NCBI GenBank assembly: GCA_024114885.1
Contig: CP099424.1
Span: 806,001 to 870,000, forward strand
DNA from: Septoria linicola
Taxonomy: Eukaryota > Ascomycota > Dothideomycetes > Mycosphaerellales > Mycosphaerellaceae
DNA: 64,000 nucleotides
Direction of reading: 5' to 3'
The translations under genes and the position numbers were made by a program. Positions within the stretch are counted from its first letter, which is position 1. Every line of letters starts with the position of its first letter. The notes beneath the pieces are model-generated. The model was not told the origin of the DNA and ran no database searches. It saw only the letters and a list, made by a program, of their open reading frames with translations. This document shows positions 56,287 through 64,000 of this stretch, piece by piece.

Positions 56287-58142
56287 TCAAGCTAATGTTC
56301 CCGAAGCAACGACACCAATTCTGTCAATGTCTGGAGCGTATCTAGTATTGCCACTCAGGCCAGAGATCTTGATGGTGTTGGTTCCAGTCGTACTGAAACC
56401 ACTCAACCTCACGAGATGATTCTTCGTAACATCCTTGTCCCAATTCCAGCCTGTCAACGGGAATATCACGCTCTGACCAGGACCTCCATTCACGGAGATG
56501 TTAGCACCTCGAGCATTTGGACCTTGATCGGACAGGTACCCGATCTCGCAGTCGAGATAATCGAAGCGCACATTTTGCGTGGCCTGGCTGGTACGTATGC
56601 CGCTGAACGTGAGGAAGCCGCCATCATTGCCGATGTACCCAACCTTGGAGCCTCCAGAGCAGCCCGAGCATGACTGCACGTTCGCACCACCTGCCGCAGC
56701 TCCAGACTCAGCTTCGATCCAGGTCAGAGTTGGGTTCGCAACAGCCTGGGTGACGATGTTGCTCAAGCGAAGTGGCAGAGATCCGTGTGCATTGACCTGG
56801 GCAGAGTAAGAGGTCTGGCCAGTCGTGGTACGACCAGTCCACAAGTTCTTGACAGTGGCCGACTTGATACCTAAGCTGGCAAAGTCCACAGATAGCGAAC
56901 GGACAGTGTTAGTCTGGTCGAGAAGCAGGACTGCACGGTCGCCGTTTGCGAGAAGGCCGGCATATACATCCTTGTCGTTAGTGAAGCGTTGGACGAGCTT
57001 CACTGGTTGACCTGCGTCTTGGTTGACGGCAATTAAGTCCTTGTTCAGCAGAATGTTTCGAGTGGCATCTGACATAGATGGCACTGGGTCGAAACCATCA
57101 AGGCACTTTTGAACATGCTCCAGATCGCGAAGTGGCTAGCCTGCTCGTCTGAACTCATTCCTGGACTTCCGACCTCTAGCAGATCCATGTCTGCCCATCT
57201 ACCTGGACCGGACAGGCCCTTCAGATTGACATGAATTGTTTGCGATGTGATCCTCATTACGTTTGCCTGAGAGAATTGTCAGTGTTCTATGGAGCAAGAG
57301 GAAAGGGTGGCTATCATACCCAGCCTTGAGCGATGTCGTCCGAGACGCGGTAGGAGTTGGCAAGTGGTGGCGTCCATTCTGCTGGACCTTGGAGACCAGT
57401 AGGGCTTTGGTAGGGAGTTCCCCATTGGCAGACAAGCATGCCCTTGATACCAACGTTCTGCAGGTTAGTAGAGATATTCTGGAATCTAGATGGGAAGTCC
57501 GTGCGAGGATCTTTGGGTGCGTTGTTGGCTGAGCCTTCGATGTAGCAATTGTCGACCTGGCTTGTCATCAGTACACGGTACAAAAGCACGAACTTGAGAA
57601 TGGCGTACCTTCATGTATGCGACATTCCAGCCCGCGAACTGCAATGCATCCTGTCGTTCGTAGCCTAGAGAACCTGGCCTCAACCCATCGGCTGCACTTC
57701 TTGTGTCACAGGAGAAAGTTCCTTGGTCTGTGTACATGCTCCACTCGAAGCCCAGACTTCTTGCCAATTTGCTCAGAGGAGCGATGCCTATGAACAGGTG
57801 AGCGGAAGCTGATTACCGGAGCTTTCGTCGTGGATGCGACATACCATTTGGAAATGTCGAGGCATCATATGTCAAAGAGCCATTTGACTGACGCTTGAAG
57901 CCTTGCCAACCACAATCCACTTGGAAGTACTTGTACCCAGCATCTTTGAAGCCCTTCTGGGAGAAGGCATTGATGGTCGCGGTGACATACTTCTCATCTG
58001 GTGAGCACCCAACGTCGTTATATGTGTTGAATCCAAGCACAGGCGTCCTGCCAAAGCCATTGTCCAGTGCATGAACAAGAGTCGCAGGAACGGTCAGCAA
58101 AGCCGCCGCGGCGAAAGCATTGGAGAACATCTTGATGATCAT
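56287..58142 (-). CDS. Alpha-galactosidase (GH27) with C-terminal CBM-like domain, one frameshift
   Basis: Secreted glycosidase that releases terminal alpha-galactose. Exons: 58142-57845, 57787-57609, 57556-57320 and 57266-56287; introns 57, 52 and 53 nt. A signal peptide (FSNAFAAAALLTVPATLVHA) precedes GFGRTPVLGFNTYND. YKYFQVDCGWQG, the nucleophile region AYMKVDNCY and the acid/base region GRWADMDLLEVG are present. Within exon 4, after SALMVST, the frame breaks at GACCCAG (57083-57090) and resumes one base out as PSMSDATRNILLNKDLIAVNQ; a missing C in a C run would explain it. The C-terminal 140 residues (TWIEAESGAAAGGANVQSC, then SGGSKVGYIG) form a CBM35-like beta-sandwich. ATG 58130 is an alternative start. 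Confidence 0.8.
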
Positions 58143-58612
58143 CGTGCCAGGGCAGGAGTTTGCAGATCTGTTGCATTGCACGTCCCGGCATCTTTATGGC
58201 GATACCAAGGAACGCCGGCTGATCGTGTTCTGGACATTACAAAAATCCTCCGGCACTGGCGCAGACGGTTCCTACATCAAAGTGCGGAGAACAAATCGAT
58301 GTCGTACTTAAGCAAAGTTAATTGGTGGGGAATTGTGAGGCGTTGATGCTCTCCGTCAGGCACGCTCCGTATAGACCCACAAAGTCAATTGCAAGAAAAG
58401 TCGACGGCGGTTCATGATCCCACGGAAAGAGCGGAGAAACAGGGGTCGTTGGGTTATTGGGTTGGTGAAGAGTAATTGTCTGCCAGGAGGCATCAAGATC
58501 ACCCTCGTATGCTTCGCTCTGCCAGATGGAGGCGGAGGAGTGACAGAGTGGCCCAAAGGGCTGAAAATGTTTTTGAGCGCGGCGGATCTTGGAGCGTCAG
58601 TACATTTATCAT
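58143..58612. other. Intergenic
   Basis: Between the alpha-galactosidase start and the MFS remnant. No gene recognised. Confidence 0.4.
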
Positions 58613-59000
58613 CTATGTAGTGAAGAAATAATTTGGATTCTTATCGCCCAATTCTTTCACCTTAGTAAGAAGTTAGCAAAAGTCACTGGTCGCACGACGA
58701 TCGTAGGAACTTACCTCCTCCTCGGATAGTCCTTCAGCTCTCCAGTCTTCTTTACCGGCTCTCTTATTGGTATTCCGTCTTCGCCAATAGAAGTGCATGC
58801 CGGTGAACAGAGATCCGCTCAGTCCTAGCAAGGCGATGGCAACGGCATACCCTCCGGTGTACACTGGGCCGCTTCCGGTGAAGAGGAACGGACTCAAGAC
58901 TCCTGCTGCGTTTCCGACCGTGAGCTGAATGCCGTTCGCCGTTGTTCGTTTCCCAAATCGAACCGTGCGAGGCCATGCCATCAGACCAGAGAGATCCAAG
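58613..59000 (-). pseudogene. C-terminal remnant of an MFS permease (anion:cation symporter type)
   Basis: Reading from about 59000, the frame gives LMAWPRTVRFGKRTTANGIQ, LTVGNAAGVLSPFLFTG, then YTGGYAVAIALLGLSGSLF and FYWRRRNTNKRAGKEDW, the last two helices and tail of a Dal5/allantoate-type MFS carrier. A 3' intron is still recognisable: after LSEEE a GTAAGT donor leads through GCTAAC to TACTAAG, joining VKELGDKNPNYFFTT and a stop at 58613. Everything before helix 11 is missing: upstream sequence has no MFS similarity. A truncated relic, about 110 codons. Confidence 0.75.
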
Positions 59001-59870
59001 GCTTGGTGAAAGCTAGGCGTTCGGATCCGAAGTGTCGGATCGTCATTTTGTGTACAGTTGTGCTACCTGCAACCTCAGTTGTGAAGACACTACCAGGCGA
59101 TGTTTCTGCTATCCGGATTATGCAATTCCATGTTGCTGAAGCGAGCAGCCAGAACAAAGAAACATCAAGTTAAGCATTAGCTTCACGAGTGTGATTGTTC
59201 CAAGAGAATGCAGCAGACTCGCAGGCGTCGTCTTACCCATTATGCATTGAGCGGTGACAGGTCAGCCGGAGAAGCACATGGCAGACACGTGCAAATTAAT
59301 GATCATCAGTCTTGTTGTCGTGAACAGTATTACTGCACGACAAGAATCGCCAAGTCCACTTCTTGAAGGCGAGTTGCAGCTGTGCATCGCCAAGATCGAG
59401 CGATGTAGACGCAGCGCAGATTGTAATGAACACGAAGCAGCACGAAAGTATGGTGGCAGGAAAGTGTGTCGAACAGTATAGAGAGGAGGGAGCAAGAGGA
59501 CAGTCTGTACTGAAAAGAGGTACGATCACGAGATCGAGTAGTTCTAGTGCCAAGCAAACTCAAATGGCGCGTGAAAGGGGATAGTCCAACTTTGTTGACG
59601 AGCTCCAGGCATACTCCTCCTTCCCATCACTACCACAATGATGATGTTAAGCCACTGTGCATTCGGCGTGACCGCTCGCAACAGACGAGACTGTCCGTTG
59701 CCAGCTGCAGTCACATGAACGGGTTGCCCAAGCAGCAGCCATCAGGTTTCTGCTTGAACTCTATCAGAATGACGTAGAATTGGTCGAGATACCCACAATA
59801 GACAATACTCTGCATTGCGCAGTGTCTAGATGGTGGTGAGTGGTGAGTTTTGTAAGTCATCATAGCCGAG
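59001..59870. other. Intergenic
   Basis: No gene recognised. Short frames on both strands around 59254-59777 overlap and have no features. If the missing part of the MFS gene lay here it is no longer recognisable. Confidence 0.45.
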
Positions 59871-60842
59871 ATGTCAAGTCAGAAGCAGCAATCTCAGCCC
59901 ACGAGCAGAGAGAGCAATGGCCCATCGAAGGCCGAAATTCGTCAGGAATCGTCCAAGGCCGCTGAGAAGGCTTTGGAGGCACAGCAGAAGGCAGATGAGC
60001 TTAAACAGGCTGCTCATGGTGCTGCCGATGCCGATGAGCGACAAAAGCTCATGGAACAGGCTATTGATAAGCAGATTGAAGCAGAATCGCTGGGCAAGAC
60101 TGCCAAATATATGAGAGGCGGCGCCTTTCAGGGCATGTGCGTAGGGGCTGGGTTGGGCACCGCTCCGGGCCTCACTCTTGGTACTTTGACCGGCACAATC
60201 GTTGGCGGTCTAACTTCGACCTTACTTGGAGGACTGGGTGCTGGTCTAGGAGGACTTGTTGGGTGGGCCCATGGCCCATTCTGGAATATGGGCGAAGTTA
60301 TTGGCAGGGGTGTGAGGAAAGTGACGGGAGATCTGCCTAGCTGGAAAGCTAGCGATGACCAGAAGAAGAAGCTCGAGGAAATGATCGCGCAGGCGAACGA
60401 CGAAGAAATGCCAGGTACGAAAGAGCTGAAGAGCATGGCGAACGATGGCTGGGATGGGGCCAAGCATCAAGGCAATGCATGGTACAAGACAGGAGCCTCA
60501 TACATGCCTGGGAGCAGGCCTTACAATTCTGGTAAAGCGCAAGACGGCGCATGGCAGTCGAAAATCAATGCCAAACAGGATGACGAACCTGTCCGAGCAA
60601 GTCCTGAGACTGTAAAATCTGTTAAGCAGGCTAGCAGATCTGCGCAGAACCAGACACCTCAACAGGCGCCCAGAAAAGCTGTAAACAAAGACTCTGATCC
60701 AGCTTCGCAGGAGTCGCAGCAGGATTCACAGGCTCGAAAGCAGCCTCGCAAGCTCGAGCGACGGTCAGGTGATATTGGCACAGACACCAAAGACTCAACT
60801 GCGAAAAGTCGCAAGCCTCGCAAGCTGGAATTGCGCTCTTAA
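59871..60842 (+). CDS. Hypothetical protein with glycine-zipper segment
   Basis: Intronless, 323 residues. Residues 15-80 form a Lys/Glu/Ala/Gln-rich helix likely to be a coiled coil (SSKAAEKALEAQQKADELKQ). A glycine-rich hydrophobic stretch follows (GTLTGTIVGGLTSTLLGGLG, then AGLGGLVGWAHGPFWNMGE), a glycine-zipper pattern seen in membrane-inserting or pore-like proteins. The C-terminus is basic, Ser/Gln-rich and contains two near-identical KPRKLE-type repeats (KQPRKLERRS and RKPRKLELRS). Similar proteins occur across filamentous fungi without known function. Intact. Confidence 0.65.
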   Translation: MSSQKQQSQPTSRESNGPSKAEIRQESSKAAEKALEAQQKADELKQAAHGAADADERQKLMEQAIDKQIEAESLGKTAKYMRGGAFQGMCVGAGLGTAPGLTLGTLTGTIVGGLTSTLLGGLGAGLGGLVGWAHGPFWNMGEVIGRGVRKVTGDLPSWKASDDQKKKLEEMIAQANDEEMPGTKELKSMANDGWDGAKHQGNAWYKTGASYMPGSRPYNSGKAQDGAWQSKINAKQDDEPVRASPETVKSVKQASRSAQNQTPQQAPRKAVNKDSDPASQESQQDSQARKQPRKLERRSGDIGTDTKDSTAKSRKPRKLELRS

Positions 60843-61237
60843 GAGAAGTTTCCCACCAAGAGATGCAATGTATGGCATGCTGAGAGGGAGATGTCGCGCA
60901 AGGTTCTGTCGGAAGTACATTTTGCTCGGCATCCGTCATTCGTCATTCTGCAGGGACTTACTGCCTTTACGAATGTCTGTTTGAGGACACCGCACCCAAG
61001 CTAGCATCAATGGCAAAGCTGACTCACTTCCCGATGTGGAAGTCGTAATTGCACTTCTTGGCTTCACTGACTGAGCAAAGAGTGAAAAGCTCAGAGAAGC
61101 CGTGGTAGCCATCTCAACAAGCACGTCCGAACAATCCGCACTACAGATTCTGGTGCTGGTCGCTTGTGCCGATTGTCTCCAGTACACTTTCTTTCACAAT
61201 CTGCCAACAACCAGCTATCTTGTAGCATTTCAGAACA
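60843..61237. other. Intergenic
   Basis: Between the glycine-zipper gene and the ABCF gene. Contains the ABCF promoter; nothing else recognised. Confidence 0.5.
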
Positions 61238-63519
61238 ATGCCACCACGAAAGACCAAAGAGCAGAAGGCTGCTGAGCTTGCCGGTGCCGGAGGTTCTGCA
61301 ATGACAGTGACTGCCCAGCAGAGCCGATTCCACACTGAGATGGACGAGGACAATAATCTGAAAGAAGTAGGTTGAACCCGAGCTTTGCTTCAAGAATGTA
61401 AATTGATTCACCAAAGATCGTGGTCAAAGATCTGAATATCTCTCTGGGTAATCGAGAGCTTCTGTCGCATGCTGATTTGCAGCTGCAACGAGGCCGCCAC
61501 TATGTTCTCCATGGCAGGAATGGCGTTGGCAAGTCGACTCTGTTGAAAGCCATTGGAACTGATCAGATCCCAAACATTCCCAGAGGCGTCAAAGTGCTTC
61601 TTCTCGGCCAAACGCAATCTAATGTCGAGGATGAATTGGGTCAGCTGAACATCTCGGATATAACAGTACTTGACTATGTGGTGCGCAGCGATGCACAACG
61701 GGAACGCCACCTACACGAAGCCAAAGTTTTGACCATTGGCTTGGAGTCGGCGGTCGATCCGACAGCTCCTGTCAGGGCATATCGTCAGATCCAGCACGAA
61801 CGCTTGGAGCGGAAAGTGCACGTCATCCGACAGCTTGCGCTTCGCAGAAGTGGTGCCAGGGGAAGGCGAACACGAGACGAGCAATTGAAGCTCGAAGAAG
61901 AACTCAAGTCGTCGGAAGCAAGGCTTTTGCAAAACATCTCAGTCGACGAGATTAGTGATGAGAGCCAGAAGGCGGCTGAACTGCTTGCCGATGTGCAGTC
62001 GGCACTCGAACTTATGGATGCAGCTGGCGCGGAGACAAAGGCTCGTGCAGTACTTGTTGGACTCGGGTTCAGTCAGGAAAGCCTGACGCAGCCACGGGCG
62101 AATATTTCGGGAGGATGGCGAACACGTTGCAGCCTCGCGTGTGCGTTGTGCCAATCTGTGGATCTGCTACTCCTGGATGAACCAACTAACTTCCTGGACC
62201 TTCCTTCGATCATCTGGCTTGAACGATACATCCAAGACATGAGCGACGATACCACGGTCATGGTAGTCACGCACGATCGCGCCTTCGGAGACGAGGTTGC
62301 AGATGAGCTTCTTGTACTCCGCCATCAGCAATTGGAGCGCTTTCGTGGCAATTTGAGCATGTATGAAACGGATCGCCTTAAGACATACAAACACATGACT
62401 CGGATGCAAAGCGCCCTAGACAAGCAGAAGAAGCACGTAGAATCAAGCATTCAAAGCAACATTCAAAGTGCGAAGCGTGCGGGTGATGACAAGAAACTGA
62501 AACAAGCCGCTTCCCGCAAAAAGAAGTTGGACGAGAGGATGGGCATGGAAGTCTCTGCGAAGGGCACCCGCTTCAAGCTCAATCGGGACATGGCGGGCTA
62601 CTTCCTGAGTAACCGGGCCGACATTGAAGTGCCAACCTTCGACCCTCCGGCCGAATTGAAGATACCCTCGCAGCCAGCAGACCTGAGGCACCCTGGAAGT
62701 CTTGTCAGCTTCGAGAACGTCAACTTCTCATATGCTGTAGCCAAGAAACGTGTCCCAATACTCTACGACATAGACCTGACGGTGCACCTCGGCGATAGGA
62801 TTGGTATCGCTGGGCTCAATGGAAGTGGCAAGTCTACTTTAGTATCGTTGGCTATGGGCCACAAAGCATCAGACTCGACCAAGCCCGTGCTTCCCTCTTC
62901 GGGCACAATCACACGTCATACCAGGCTGACGATAGGCTTATACTCGCAGCAATCGGCTGAAGAATTAGAGGCATTGACTGCTCCACAGCCACAAGCTACA
63001 GCTCTATCGCATTTAATGGAGTTCATTGGGCCTTCTTACTCCGAGCAGGAAGCGAGAGGTCTGCTATCCGGGGTAGGCTTAGCTGGCAAGATTGCATCTG
63101 ATGTTCCCATCGCTCTGCTCTCGGGTGGGCAGCGTGTTCGACTTGCTCTCGCGAAAATTTTGCACAATCCACCTCAATTGCTCATTCTCGATGAAGTGAC
63201 GACACATCTCGACACAGACACCATACAAGCACTTGTGACGGCACTGAGAAACTATGAAGGTGCTATTCTTGTTATTACTCACGATCGATTCTTCATGAAA
63301 TGCGTCGTTGAAGGGATCTCGATGAAAGAACTAGCTGCCATCAGCCGTCCAGAAGATGAAGGCGAGCACAGCGAGGATAGTGAGGATGAAGAAGTGGAGG
63401 AGAAGAGAACAAGGGTGGTTTACCGGCTGTCGAAGGGTAAGCTCATCAAGCTTGAACGTGGCATGCAGCAATACGAGGAAATCGCAGCGAGAAGTGCTAC
63501 CAAATTGGGCAAGACATAA
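61238..63519 (+). CDS. ABCF-type ATPase (soluble twin-ABC protein)
   Basis: Exon 1 61238-61366 encodes MPPRKTKEQKAAELAGAGGS and the acidic end of a leader; a 50-nt intron (61367-61416) leads to exon 2, to 63519; 743 residues. Two ABC domains without membrane helices: the first has Walker A GRNGVGKST, signature ISGGWRTR and Walker B LLLLDEPTNFLDLP; the second has GLNGSGKST, LSGGQRVRLALA and LLILDEVTTHLDTDT. Between them lies a basic helical linker (DRLKTYKHMTRMQSALDKQK). ABCF proteins act on ribosomes in translation or assembly (Gcn20/Arb1-type). The C-terminal tail is acidic then basic (EDEGEHSEDSEDEEVEEKR). Glu in Walker B2 position is LDE, conserved. Intact. Confidence 0.93.
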
Positions 63520-63636
63520 AACGTATCGAGCGTGTACGAGCATAGCGCTTGGTCTGACGAATATGGCAGCAACGAATCAGAGCAAATGAAGGCCGACGCA
63601 GAAGGTGGGCCCGTTGGCTTTGCGACCTTGACCACT

Positions 63637-63657
63637 CTAGCCGGCCCTCACGGCTAG
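63637..63657. repeat. Small perfect stem-loop
   Basis: CTAGCCG and CGGCTAG, separated by seven bases (GCCCTCA), form a 7-bp perfect stem between the ABCF stop and the next gene. It may be incidental; no function assigned. Confidence 0.4.
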
Positions 63658-63789
63658 CCGAGAGCGACAGACGAGCAGCCCGATTGATGGAAAATTACCT
63701 GCTTACACTCCTGCTCATGGCTTATCATTCTCTGGGTCGCCTCTTCACAAATTCGGCTCCAAACAGATACCTAAGTCGAGACAATCAAT

Positions 63790-64000
63790 ATGCCAGCATC
63801 CATCCCACATCTTCGTTCGACAGGCAATTGCCAGCAGCTTATCGTTCATGATGTTCCATTCTTGATGCTCGGAGGCGAAGTCCAAAAGTCGCAGTTCTCT
63901 TCGGCCTCATATATGAAAGAGGTTTGGCCAAAGCTCGAAGCCGCTAATCTGAATACTGTATTTGGGAGTGTCGCTTGGGAGCAGATTGAGCCCGTGGAGG
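63790..64000 (+). CDS. GH35-type beta-galactosidase, N-terminal part (cut by window edge)
   Basis: The ATG at 63790 starts MPASIPHLRSTGNCQQLIVH, then VPFLMLGGEVQKSQFSS and YMKEVWPKLEAANLNTVFGS with VAWEQIEPVE, the N-terminal barrel strands of GH35 enzymes of the type carrying a DUF5597 C-terminal domain. It lacks a signal peptide in the part seen, so may be cytosolic. The active-site glutamates lie beyond the window. The product would release beta-linked galactose. Confidence 0.75.
   Translation, partial: MPASIPHLRSTGNCQQLIVHDVPFLMLGGEVQKSQFSSASYMKEVWPKLEAANLNTVFGSVAWEQIEPVE

Noticed and set aside
63637..63657. Rho-independent-type terminator
   Set aside because: The stem-loop is short, has no T run and lies in a fungal nuclear context; kept only as a minor repeat.

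Overview
The window is nuclear DNA of a filamentous ascomycete fungus. Nearly all genes carry 46-68 nt introns with GT..AG ends and a CTAAC/CTGAC branch site just upstream of the 3' splice site. The gene content is fungal: cutinase, GT71 mannosyltransferase, a HeLo-like signalling domain, Zn2Cys6 and C2H2 regulators, DUF3433 and bestrophin-type membrane proteins. The set of plant-cell-wall enzymes and small secreted proteins suggests a plant-associated Dothideomycete or relative; that placement is an inference. No rRNA, tRNA or CRISPR was recognised.

Layout. 1-5.3 kb: cutinase, a four-cysteine small secreted protein, a methyltransferase, an NTF2-like protein. 6-15 kb: a DUF3433 membrane protein with one frame break, a 642-aa protein of unknown function, the mitochondrial LYR protein Mzm1, and a secreted Thr/Pro-rich protein whose linker is encoded by an array of tiny exons. 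16-28 kb: GT71 mannosyltransferase, Nudix hydrolase, MFS permease, a 57-bp perfect inverted repeat, riboflavin synthase, a BTB protein, lineage-specific unknowns, an NTF2-like pseudogene. 28.7-32.2 kb: GH51 arabinofuranosidase and a HeLo-like protein. 32.7-59 kb: a metabolic region holding galactose oxidase, an ACC-synthase-like aminotransferase, bestrophin, aldo-keto reductase, P450, two divergent transcription factors, aldehyde dehydrogenase, a DHDPS-type aldolase, an FMN hydroxyacid oxidase, an NmrA-like reductase, a sulfotransferase-like protein, GH27 alpha-galactosidase and an MFS remnant. 59.9-64 kb: a glycine-zipper protein, an ABCF ATPase and the start of a GH35 beta-galactosidase.

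The most striking property is the number of interrupted reading frames between 32.7 and 59 kb: in-frame TGA/TAG codons, one-base frameshifts and deletions in seven genes, while neighbours are intact. Several indels lie in short homopolymers and could be sequencing errors; the nonsense codons and the deletion in the aldo-keto reductase look like real decay. As a hypothesis, alpha-galactosidase, galactose oxidase, aldehyde dehydrogenase, aldo-keto reductase and the aldolase could have formed an oxidative galactose-use route that is now being lost.
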